A stretch of DNA of 6,720 bases from Prevotellaceae bacterium UBA1746. Lineage in GTDB: Bacteria; Bacteroidota; Bacteroidia; Bacteroidales; Bacteroidaceae. The translations under genes and the position numbers were made by a program. Below the pieces are notes generated by a model. The model saw nothing but the letters and a program-made list of their open reading frames with translations. It did no database searches and had not been told where the DNA came from. Every line of letters begins with the position of its first letter. Position 1 is the first letter of the stretch. This document shows, one piece after another, positions 1 through 6,268 of the stretch. The stretch is from positions 4,083 through 10,802 of the forward strand of contig DCHS01000016.1 in assembly GCA_002314875.1 (NCBI GenBank), written 5' to 3'.

Positions 1-998
1 ACGAAACGGCTTTGCCATTCATCGGTGTTGTGACCGAGTTCGCCCATATACATCGGAAGTCCCGTCTTGTCACGGAAATCGATGAAGGAGCGGATGGCAT
101 CAGCGGTAGGTTCTCCGCCATAGCGGTGGCAGGAGTACATGATGTTATGGTCGTACTTCCAATCGCTGAAGCAGTCGAAATGGCTGTTCCAGACTGCACC
201 GCCGAGGAGCACAATGTGCTTCTGGTCCACCTCACGGATGGCAGCAACGGCACGCTTCTGGAGAGGTTCGAGAGCGCTCTTGAGACGTGCGAGGTCATGC
301 TCGAAATAGTGAGCGATGGGTTCGTTCATCAATTCGTAGCCGAGGATGACCTTCTCGTTCTTATAGCGGCGGGCAATCATCTGCCAGATATCGCAGAACT
401 GCTGCTGTGCCACTTCGCTTTCGAAGAGCCAGGGATAGCCGAAGGAGTCGTCGATGTTATCGCCGGTCTGACCGCCGGGGCAGTCGTGCATATCGAGGAT
501 GAGGTAGAGATGGAACTCGCGGCACCATTCAATGACCTGATCCATGCGGGCAAAGCCTTCGCAACCCTTCTTATAACCCTTACCGTCGGGAGTCTGACCG
601 AGTGGGTTGGGATTACCCATGTAGTCCTCGCTGGTAAAGAGTTTGTAGTGGAAGGGAAGGCGGATGGTGTTAGCTCCCGTTGAGGCGATGAAACGGATAT
701 CCTCGCGGGTAATATAGCCGTCCTTGTATTCGCGCCAGAAAGCAGCAGCATCGTCGGGACCCACCAGCTGGCTGATGGTCTCGTTGATCATGCGAGCCGA
801 GTTGACGCGCTTGAAATTGAACATATAGCCTTCGGGGTTCAGCCAGTTGCCAAGGTTCGTACCTTTGATGTGGAGCAACTCACCGTTTGCCTGGCGAAGA
901 TTTTCACCTTCCACCTTGACATAGCCGTTGGGCCAGCCTCCTTTGGCAAAAGTCATCAGAGGCAGTGCTATAAATAAAGAGAGGAGTAATCGTTTCAT
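1..998 (-). CDS. Glycoside hydrolase family 5 beta-glucanase, secreted, C-terminus cut off by the window edge
   Basis: Translated by hand from the ATG at 998-996; 332 codons are present and the frame is still open at position 1. Residues 1-18 form a signal peptide (MKR, a hydrophobic stretch, then TFA before the probable cleavage site). There is no lipobox cysteine, so a periplasmic or freely secreted enzyme is expected. The GH5 TIM-barrel signatures appear in order: GTNLGNW (46-52), TIRLPF (111-116), LDMHDCPGGQ (168-177), the acid/base in MNEP (Glu226), CHRY (290-293) and the nucleophile in GELGHN (Glu320). All catalytic residues visible in this part are intact. The G-x-NLG-x-W and H-x-x-PG-x-Q patterns recall exo-beta-1,3-glucanases of the fungal GH5_9 type, but the subfamily cannot be fixed by eye. 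The start lies 6 bp after the GH16 stop, so the two are co-transcribed and probably translationally coupled. It likely shortens beta-glucan oligosaccharides released by GH16. Family assignment is firm; substrate is inferred. Confidence 0.93.
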   Translation of the reverse strand, partial: MKRLLLSLFIALPLMTFAKGGWPNGYVKVEGENLRQANGELLHIKGTNLGNWLNPEGYMFNFKRVNSARMINETISQLVGPDDAAAFWREYKDGYITREDIRFIASTGANTIRLPFHYKLFTSEDYMGNPNPLGQTPDGKGYKKGCEGFARMDQVIEWCREFHLYLILDMHDCPGGQTGDNIDDSFGYPWLFESEVAQQQFCDIWQMIARRYKNEKVILGYELMNEPIAHYFEHDLARLKSALEPLQKRAVAAIREVDQKHIVLLGGAVWNSHFDCFSDWKYDHNIMYSCHRYGGEPTADAIRSFIDFRDKTGLPMYMGELGHNTDEWQSRF

Positions 999-1004
999 AA
1001 GATT

Positions 1005-2129
1005 TTACTTTTGGAATACGCGGACGTAGTCAACTTCCATGGTAGCGGGGAGAGCGCTTTCGTCAACACCCTGGCTGCCACCCCAGTCACCACCCCAAGC
1101 GAGGTTGAGGATGACATAGAAAGGAGCATCGTAGGGCCAGTCGCGGACACCAGTACCAGGATTCTTGTAGTAAAGGGTCTTTGCGCCGTCCACATAGAAC
1201 TGGAAATAGGATCCGGTCCATTCCATGCCATAAACATGGAATTCACCTTCAGCGCCCTTGCAATATACCTCCTTGGTTACCTGAGTACCATTGGAGTGAA
1301 CGTGGCCGTCAGCGTGGAGAGAAGAAGAGACATAGTCCTTGTGATAACCTACTTCTTCCATGATGTCGATTTCACCGTCATGAGGCCATGAGGTAAAGTT
1401 AACAGGCATCATCCAGAATGCAGGCCATGTACCCTTTCCTGAAGGAAGTTTGATTTTTGCTTCTACATAAGCATATTTCCAACCCGTTGATTTCTTAGCA
1501 TAAACACGGCCGGAGTAAACCTTACCGTTGTTCTTGAAACAGTTGATTTTGAGTGTACCATTGGAAACCGTTGTCACCGGCTTACCGTCAATCTCGTGGT
1601 TGACATAGTTCTGGAGTTCGTTGTTCACCCAGTGATCAGATTTTACTTCGTGAACCCAGTCAGAACTAAGGGTATTACCCTTATCGAACTCATCGTTCCA
1701 AACGAGCTTGTAGCCGTCGAGCGGGCACTTGATGACGTTGGGATCTTCAGAGCCGTCGCCAGCCTCCTGAACAACCTTGATGCTGGCACGTGCGGTACCG
1801 GACATGATGTTTACAGAACCTTCACGTTTTTCTGCAACAAAATTCTTATCAACGGAGATGGTGATGGTAGCGTTATGGTCAACGGAACTTTCGGGAGAAA
1901 CATGAATCCATTCCTCTTCGGAATAAGCGCTCCATTCGTGGTTGGTGCTCAGCTTTACGGTTGCAGATGAAGATTCAGCTTTGAAGTTCACGCTTTCAGG
2001 AGAAACCGTGATATTGGTTTGGGGAGCTTCAGGTTCATCCTCACCGCCACATGCTGCAAGAGAGAGCATGACACCGGAAAGCAGTACGCCACAAAGGAAA
2101 AAACGCTGTAAAAGATTCTTGAAAAACAT
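1005..2129 (-). CDS. BACON-domain GH16 endo-beta-glucanase (laminarinase type), surface lipoprotein
   Basis: A complete 374-residue protein. Residues 1-26 are a signal peptide ending in LAA before the lipobox Cys27. The cysteine is followed by GGEDE, an acidic stretch typical of lipoproteins exported to the cell surface in Bacteroidota. Residues about 39-123 form a BACON domain: a SPESVNF strand, W67 and W74 in the HEW and EEEWI segments, and a closing KVVQEAG. The GH16 domain covers about 138-374, starting at YKLVWNDEF. It contains NNELQNY (169-175), GTWPAFWM (233-240) and the catalytic EIDIME motif (253-258), with Glu253 as nucleophile, Asp255 as helper and Glu258 as acid/base. The E-x-D-x-x-E spacing (beta-bulge form) is that of laminarinases and related GH16_3 enzymes rather than E-x-D-x-E lichenases. 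It should cut beta-1,3 or mixed beta-1,3/1,4-glucan internally. A later start at Met21 would destroy the signal peptide, so the first ATG is preferred. Exact linkage specificity is inferred. Confidence 0.95.
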   Translation of the reverse strand: MFFKNLLQRFFLCGVLLSGVMLSLAACGGEDEPEAPQTNITVSPESVNFKAESSSATVKLSTNHEWSAYSEEEWIHVSPESSVDHNATITISVDKNFVAEKREGSVNIMSGTARASIKVVQEAGDGSEDPNVIKCPLDGYKLVWNDEFDKGNTLSSDWVHEVKSDHWVNNELQNYVNHEIDGKPVTTVSNGTLKINCFKNNGKVYSGRVYAKKSTGWKYAYVEAKIKLPSGKGTWPAFWMMPVNFTSWPHDGEIDIMEEVGYHKDYVSSSLHADGHVHSNGTQVTKEVYCKGAEGEFHVYGMEWTGSYFQFYVDGAKTLYYKNPGTGVRDWPYDAPFYVILNLAWGGDWGGSQGVDESALPATMEVDYVRVFQK

Positions 2130-2146
2130 ATTTTTTGGATATAAGA

Positions 2147-2175
2147 GAGGCCGCCACTATGGAAGTAGCGGCCTC
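2147..2175 (-). promoter_or_regulatory. GC-rich stem-loop just upstream of the GH16 start
   Basis: The arms GAGGCCGC (2147-2154) and GCGGCCTC (2168-2175) are perfect inverted repeats of 8 bp. The stem continues past one mismatch (2155/2167) with ACT/AGT for 3 more pairs, leaving a 5-nt loop (2159-2163). In the transcript the hairpin ends 17 nt before the GH16 ATG. It is not followed by a U-tract, so it is more likely an mRNA stability or translation-control element, or a factor-dependent terminator. The structure is seen directly; the function is inferred. Confidence 0.6.
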
Positions 2176-2194
2176 AATTACTGCGAATTTGGAT

Positions 2195-2221
2195 GGTTTA
2201 TAGGGTTTATAGAGTTTATAA
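2195..2221. repeat. Three tandem 9-bp units, consensus GGTTTATAG
   Basis: Two perfect units (2195-2203 and 2204-2212) are followed by a degenerate third, AGTTTATAA (2213-2221). Inverted copies of the core GGTTTA lie next to them at 2222-2227, 2248-2253 and 2255-2262. This lets the region fold on itself in the transcript. Short A/T-rich tandem units of this sort suggest replication slippage or a conserved structural element rather than coding sequence. Confidence 0.7.
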
Positions 2222-2262
2222 TAAACCTTTAACCAGCGCCTAAGCGCTAAACCTTATAAACC
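2195..2262 (-). promoter_or_regulatory. Predicted branched RNA fold after the glycan-binding protein stop codon
   Basis: In the minus-strand transcript, GGTTTATA (2262-2255) pairs with TATAAACC (2202-2195). After a single A/C mismatch, GGTTTA (2253-2248) pairs with TAAACC (2209-2204). This gives a 14-bp closing helix. Inside it are two small hairpins: GCGC-TTAG-GCGC (2247-2236) and GTTTA-TTA-TAAAC (2226-2214). The result is a three-way junction of 68 nt starting 8 nt after the stop codon. The pairing was worked out by hand without energy calculation, and alternative register pairings between the repeat copies are possible. Confidence 0.45.
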
Positions 2263-2270
2263 GTTAATAA

Positions 2271-4721
2271 TTAGTTAGCCTTTTCAAAGATGATCTGGCG
2301 GATCTTCACGGTAGTACCAGCGGGATTGCCACCAAAGTCAAAGAAGAGGGAGAGAGCGTGAGCGTCATTCTTGGGAAGCTGGCAACCCTTAACGGTGTAA
2401 ACGAAGGGAACGTCAGCCTTGATGTCATGACGGTCAGCGAAGAAGAAGTTATCGTCGTGCTTCTGAGCATCGTCAGTTTCGGTCAACTTGATAGTAACAC
2501 CGGGGAGGTCACTGTCAGACTCAACGATGCAGCTGAAGTTGTACTTGTCAGCCATAGCAGCGGAGAGAGTCGTGTTGATGGGGAACTGAGCCTGCCACTG
2601 TGCAGCGGTAGCGTCAGCGAGCTGGATGTTCCACTCGTCACCAGCGTGGCTCCAAGCGGGATCAGCGATCTGGCTCCAGTTTGCATCAGCGAACCAAGGA
2701 GTTACGCTGATGAAATTGGTACCGTCGTCAACGCTCTTCCAAAGGTTGCTGGGAGAATCGTAGCTCATAGCCTCTTCGAAATAGATCTTAGAGATCTTGA
2801 TGTTAGTACCTGCGGGAGTACCACCGAAGTCGAAGAAGAGAGAGAGAGCGTGAGCGTCAGTGCCCTTAGCGAGGCTAACGCCTTCTGCCTTGTAGATGAA
2901 TGCCTTATCAGCCTTAACTTCATGACGATCAGCGAAGAAGAAGTTGTCGTCGTGCTTGGTACCGTCAGCTTCGTCAGTCTGAGTGAGCTTGATGGTTACA
3001 CCGGGACAGTCGCTGTCTGCTTCGAGAACGAGATAGAAGTTGTACTTACCAGAACCAGAAGCGGTGAGGGTAGTGTTAATGGGGAACTGACCCTGCCACT
3101 GGCTACCACCCATACCTTCGGGGATAGTGAGGCTCCATTCGCCATTTTCGTGACTCCAAGCGGGATCAGCAATCTGGCCCCAACCGTCATTAGCGAACCA
3201 AGGAGTTACGCTGATAAATGCGCTACCGTCTTCTACAGCCTTCCAGAGGTTGCTGGATGCATCAACATCCCAGTCCATTACAGCTTCGGGAGTAGGATCA
3301 ACGGGATCTTCAGAAGGAAGAACGGTACCGTCATCGTTTGCGTGATCCTTAACAACGATGTTGCGTACGCTTACAGTAGTGTTAGCGGGGTTGCCACCGA
3401 AGTCGAAGAAGAGTTCGCACTGAGCATCAGCAGAGAGGTTGTTAACGTCAGAGAGGTAGAAGCACTTATCCTTACCAGCTTCGAGATCAACGCGTTCTAC
3501 GAATACGTAGTTATCACCGCTGTTAACATCGGTAAGCTTAACGGTTACGCCCTTGATATCGTTATCAGCATTGAGGATACAGCTGAAGTCGTAAGTAGTG
3601 CTGGTAGTGAGAGCGAGGTTGTTAGGCTTGATGGGGCACTGTGCCTGCCACTGGTCGGTAGTAGCCTCGGGAAGAGTAAAGGTGTATTCTGCGCCTTCGT
3701 GAGTGAAGCCAGGATCAGCGATCTGGTTCCAACCCGGAGCATACCAGAAGTGAGTGGTGAAGTCGTTATTGTCATCAACGGGCTTCCAGAGGTTGTAAGG
3801 ACCGTCATAAACGAAACCTTCGAATGCCTTCACTTCGTCACGAGTTGTGAGAACGAGACGCCAAGCGATAGAACCATTGTCACAAACAAGAGCCAAACGG
3901 CTGTTGGTGAGACCTTCAATACGATAGCGAGGACTGTTGTAAGTGTCATCGTTAGGAATGTAGGGAAGGAGAGTTCCTGCGGGGAAGGTGAGGTAGTTGC
4001 AAGAGATGGTTTCGCCATTCTTGTCAGTCCAGGTACCGCCTTCGATACGGAAGGTAGTTTCCTGAGCGTCAACAGCTACAGTGTAGTCGTTACCGTCATC
4101 CTTGTAGTTTTCATGACCGAAAGTACAGTCCTTGTTTACATAAACGGTACCGCCAGGGCCAGGATTGTAAGTATAGGTACCACCCTTAGCTTCGGTGTTG
4201 ACGAAGGTGATGCGGTCATCATAAACGCCCCAATCCTTCTTGTCGTTGGGCTGAGCTGCCCACCAGCCAGAAGCGTCGGTGCCGCTTTCGCCGCAACCCA
4301 TGTGACCTACTTCATCATAATCAATACGCCATTCCTTGTTACAGAGCTTCTTGAAGATAGGAGTGAAGTCCACCTGAGTGTTGTTGAAGGTGAAGGTCTT
4401 CTTGATGCTACCCTGAGAGAAACCGTTACGGTTACCAAGGCGGAGTTCTACGGTATGAGTACCAGCCTCAGTGTTAGACCAGCTCATGGTGGGGAGAGTA
4501 GAATAGAAAGTGCCGTCGATGTTCCAGATAGGATAAACACCTTCTCTTTCAAAGTTGCAGACGATGGTATTGGTTTCCTGGTCAACGGAAGGTTCAAAGT
4601 TTACGCCTTCCATAGTAGGAACACCATTAGGATCTGCTCCTGCATATTCGTCAGGTGAACAAGCGGTGATACCAAAAGCGGTAAGCACAGCTGCTACCAT
4701 ATATAATAATGACTTTTTCAT
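2271..4721 (-). CDS. SusE/F-position surface glycan-binding lipoprotein with three tandem CBM-like modules
   Basis: An 816-residue protein with a signal peptide (1-20) and lipobox ITAC (Cys21), followed by SPDE, consistent with surface display. Residues about 36-113 look like an Ig/PKD-type domain (TMSWSNTEAGTHTVELRLGNRNG). Residues about 118-298 form a module I cannot assign, rich in Trp, Gly and Tyr, with GHMGCGESG, GWWAAQP and YDDR segments. Three repeats of a jelly-roll, CBM4/9-like module follow, at about 304-459, 481-651 and 652-815, with an acidic/proline linker (460-480) between the first two. Each repeat carries NLWK-x-V-x-D, W-x-QIADP, QWQ(A/G)Q-x-PI and FFDFGG-x-PA. There are no catalytic signatures. 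The gene starts 21 bp after susD and sits where SusE/SusF or SGBP-B genes sit in PULs, so its likely job is holding beta-glucan at the cell surface for SusD and GH16. The length is large for this class. The ligand is inferred from the neighbouring enzymes. Confidence 0.9.
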   Translation of the reverse strand: MKKSLLYMVAAVLTAFGITACSPDEYAGADPNGVPTMEGVNFEPSVDQETNTIVCNFEREGVYPIWNIDGTFYSTLPTMSWSNTEAGTHTVELRLGNRNGFSQGSIKKTFTFNNTQVDFTPIFKKLCNKEWRIDYDEVGHMGCGESGTDASGWWAAQPNDKKDWGVYDDRITFVNTEAKGGTYTYNPGPGGTVYVNKDCTFGHENYKDDGNDYTVAVDAQETTFRIEGGTWTDKNGETISCNYLTFPAGTLLPYIPNDDTYNSPRYRIEGLTNSRLALVCDNGSIAWRLVLTTRDEVKAFEGFVYDGPYNLWKPVDDNNDFTTHFWYAPGWNQIADPGFTHEGAEYTFTLPEATTDQWQAQCPIKPNNLALTTSTTYDFSCILNADNDIKGVTVKLTDVNSGDNYVFVERVDLEAGKDKCFYLSDVNNLSADAQCELFFDFGGNPANTTVSVRNIVVKDHANDDGTVLPSEDPVDPTPEAVMDWDVDASSNLWKAVEDGSAFISVTPWFANDGWGQIADPAWSHENGEWSLTIPEGMGGSQWQGQFPINTTLTASGSGKYNFYLVLEADSDCPGVTIKLTQTDEADGTKHDDNFFFADRHEVKADKAFIYKAEGVSLAKGTDAHALSLFFDFGGTPAGTNIKISKIYFEEAMSYDSPSNLWKSVDDGTNFISVTPWFADANWSQIADPAWSHAGDEWNIQLADATAAQWQAQFPINTTLSAAMADKYNFSCIVESDSDLPGVTIKLTETDDAQKHDDNFFFADRHDIKADVPFVYTVKGCQLPKNDAHALSLFFDFGGNPAGTTVKIRQIIFEKAN
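2277..2768 (-). repeat. CBM-like module copy 3 (C-terminal)
   Basis: Encodes residues about 652-815 of the glycan-binding protein and runs almost to the stop codon. It has the shared motifs NLWKSVDD, WSQIADPAWSH, QWQAQFPI, HDDNFFFADRH and FFDFGGNPAG. My hand alignment with copy 2 gives about 102 identities over about 163 positions. Matching DNA is offset by about 495-504 bp; for example, the segment starting at 2426 matches 2921, and 2701 matches 3205. Trp661, 676, 682, 690, 697 and 709 are candidate sugar-stacking residues. Confidence 0.85.
2769..3281 (-). repeat. CBM-like module copy 2
   Basis: Encodes residues about 481-651. It shares the full motif set with copy 3, including HDDNFFFADRH (590-600) and FFDFGGTPAG (629-638). 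Copies 2 and 3 abut with no linker. Copy 2 is slightly longer, with small insertions near the TKHDD and LAKGTD segments. Trp493, 508, 514, 522, 529 and 542 are candidate sugar-stacking residues. The close similarity to copy 3 suggests a more recent duplication than the one that separated copy 1. Confidence 0.85.
3345..3812 (-). repeat. CBM-like module copy 1 (divergent)
   Basis: Encodes residues about 304-459. It keeps NLWKPVDD (310-317), WNQIADP (331-337), QWQAQCPI (357-364) and FFDFGGNPA (438-446), so the repeat relationship is clear. Much of the rest differs. The HDDNFFFADRH segment of copies 2 and 3 is replaced by SGDNYVFVERV. Four cysteines (362, 381, 420, 435) are present, more than in either other copy. 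An acidic, proline-containing linker separates it from copy 2. Binding preference may differ from the other two copies. Confidence 0.75.
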
Positions 4722-4742
4722 TGTATTTTTGCTTTGTGAAGG

Positions 4743-6248
4743 TTAGTAATTGTTCTGAACCAAATCTTTATCGCTATCAAGCTCATTGATATGGATGGGC
4801 AAATACTTCTTGTTAGAAGTCCAAGCCTTGGTACGATAGCCGTAGTTATCGGGAACGAGAACGGTTGCTGCATCACCCCAACGTACGAGGTCCCAATAGC
4901 GCTTACCTTCACCTACGAATTCGAGATGACGTTCCTGCTTGATGTTGTCAAGAGAAAGGGCAACGTGATCGGTAAGGCCTGCACGCTTGTGAACTGCATT
5001 GAGCCAATCTTCAGCGCCAGCAGTCTGACCTACTGCGAGAGCAAGTTCAGCAGCGTTGAGAAGAACTTCTGAGTAACGATAAACGCGGAGGTTGTTGTTG
5101 TAGTTCAAGTTATTGTCGTAACCTGCATCAGCGTTGTTTGCACTGTAGGGACGATACTTCTCGAGCCAGTAGTGGGTGTCCTGATAACGTTCAGTGTAAG
5201 TTACACCGTGAACATCCCAGATAGTTGCAGCACGGCGGACATCACCTTCAGCAAACATGTTGTAAGTTTCAGTACGAACGGGCATGAAACCCCAACCGTC
5301 AGCACCACTGTTGAAACCGTCACCACCAGGCCAGCTGTTAGGAGCGATAAGGGTGGGAAGAACGGTACCACCAGTTGCAAGAGGAGAACTCCAGCCGCGG
5401 AGGTTGTTAGCGTCTTCGTAATTGATTTCCCAGATGGATTCCTTACTCCATTCACCTTCTTCCTTGAAGATGGTAGAGTAGTCAGCAGCGAGTTCATAGT
5501 CAGAACTACTGATGAGAGCCTTCATATAGTCGAGAGCCTTACCGTAACGTTCCTTATCGTTCTGGTACATTACCATTTCAGCATAGATCATATAGGCAAC
5601 AGCCTGGCTCATACGACCGCAGTTAGCGTCGTCCCAACGGAGGGGGAGCTTGTTTTCTGCGATGATATTTTCAAGCTCGACGATGAGCTGAGCGTAAACT
5701 TCGTCAGCAGAAATCTGGGGAGCAGTATAGGGAGAACTGAGGTTTTCGAGATAGAAAGGAATGTTTCCCCAGTAGTGCCACAACATGTTGTAGTAGTAAA
5801 CACGGAGGAGGCGAGCCTGAGCCACCATCTTAGCCTTAACAGCTTCGTCCATATCTACCCAGCCAGCATACTTGATAAGGTCATTGCAACGCTTAACACC
5901 GCTGTAGTCAACAGTCCAGAGGCTCTGGAGAGTGTTGTTTTCGTCAGCAGAGTAGTTGAAGATCTTGTGCCAGTTAGCCATATCGTCGGGACCACTACCA
6001 CCTACCCAGAAGTCGTCGCCCATGATTTCGGCGTCGATGTTGAGGGCATTGTATTGGCTAAGACCCCAGTCAGGCCAGTGGATAGGATCGTAAGCAGCAT
6101 TGAGGGCTTCGTTGAGCGTCTTCTCATTGGTGTAATATTCTTCGAGAGGCTCACCCGTAGGGTTCTTGACATCGAGCCAGTCGGTCGAACATCCCGTCGT
6201 CAAGAGCAGTGCAAGTGCTCCAGCGAGAATTGATATATTCTTTTTCAT
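4743..6248 (-). CDS. SusD/RagB-family nutrient-binding outer membrane lipoprotein
   Basis: A complete 501-residue protein, normal for the family. The signal peptide ends in lipobox TTGC (Cys20), followed by STDWLDVKNP, the usual SusD N-terminus. The N-terminal SusD-like region and TPR-type helices run through the first half, for example WTVDYSGVKRCNDLI (111-125) and ARLLRVYYYNMLWHYWG (145-161). The C-terminal RagB/SusD signatures are VYRYSEVLLNAAELAL (389-404), ERHLEFVGEGKRYWDLVRWGD (439-459) and the closing YLPIHINELDSD (482-493). The family binds oligosaccharides on the outer face of a SusC TonB-dependent transporter and helps load it. The gene starts 20 bp after the OmpA-type gene and ends 21 bp before the glycan-binding protein gene, so it is probably part of one transcript. 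No susC is present between it and the upstream gene, which is unusual. The ligand is presumably a beta-glucan oligosaccharide, judging from the GH16 and GH5 neighbours. Confidence 0.97.
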   Translation of the reverse strand: MKKNISILAGALALLLTTGCSTDWLDVKNPTGEPLEEYYTNEKTLNEALNAAYDPIHWPDWGLSQYNALNIDAEIMGDDFWVGGSGPDDMANWHKIFNYSADENNTLQSLWTVDYSGVKRCNDLIKYAGWVDMDEAVKAKMVAQARLLRVYYYNMLWHYWGNIPFYLENLSSPYTAPQISADEVYAQLIVELENIIAENKLPLRWDDANCGRMSQAVAYMIYAEMVMYQNDKERYGKALDYMKALISSSDYELAADYSTIFKEEGEWSKESIWEINYEDANNLRGWSSPLATGGTVLPTLIAPNSWPGGDGFNSGADGWGFMPVRTETYNMFAEGDVRRAATIWDVHGVTYTERYQDTHYWLEKYRPYSANNADAGYDNNLNYNNNLRVYRYSEVLLNAAELALAVGQTAGAEDWLNAVHKRAGLTDHVALSLDNIKQERHLEFVGEGKRYWDLVRWGDAATVLVPDNYGYRTKAWTSNKKYLPIHINELDSDKDLVQNNY

Positions 6249-6268
6249 GATGAATTCTGATTTAGAGG

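Larger units (their letters stand above)
2130..2270 (-). other. Structured 141-bp intergenic region between the glycan-binding protein and GH16 genes
   Basis: This is the only gap in the gene string longer than 21 bp. I see no ORF and no convincing Bacteroidales promoter (TTTG at -33 with TAnnTTTG at -7) on the minus strand. It holds a 9-bp tandem repeat with matching inverted copies (2195-2262) and a separate GC-rich hairpin (2147-2175). Neither is followed by a T-run in the direction of transcription, so neither is a classical intrinsic terminator. A role in mRNA processing, stability or partial termination, setting different levels for the binding proteins and the enzymes, is a reasonable guess. 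Confidence 0.6.

Noticed and set aside
12..683. Plus-strand open frame of 223 codons opposite the GH5 gene
   Set aside because: The minus strand encodes an unmistakable GH5 with all catalytic motifs visible in this part; the plus-strand product resembles no known protein.
999..1004. GH16 and GH5 as one broken fusion gene, since both are in the same frame with TAA-AAT-CTT-ATG between them
   Set aside because: GH5 has its own signal peptide directly after the ATG and GH16 ends at its normal C-terminus, so these are two separate genes that happen to share a register.
2147..2175. Intrinsic terminator call for the GC-rich hairpin
   Set aside because: The stem is strong, but neither strand has a T-run directly after it, so it was reported as a regulatory stem-loop rather than a terminator.
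2195..2262. CRISPR array or insertion-sequence end
   Set aside because: The units are only 9 bp and contiguous without spacers, and there is no transposase or target-site duplication nearby.
2130..2270. Separate promoter for the GH16-GH5 pair
   Set aside because: I looked for the Bacteroidales TTTG / TAnnTTTG pattern on the minus strand and found only weak partial matches at poor spacing.
2358..4658. Plus-strand open frame of 766 codons opposite the glycan-binding protein gene
   Set aside because: It is in exact antisense register with a well-supported gene, and its translation shows no domain, no signal peptide and only the mirror of the sense repeats. It is explained by avoidance of TTA, CTA and TCA in the sense codons.
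5172..6233. Plus-strand open frame of 353 codons opposite susD
   Set aside because: It is an antisense shadow in the same register as SusD, with no recognisable protein features. The SusD reading is unambiguous.
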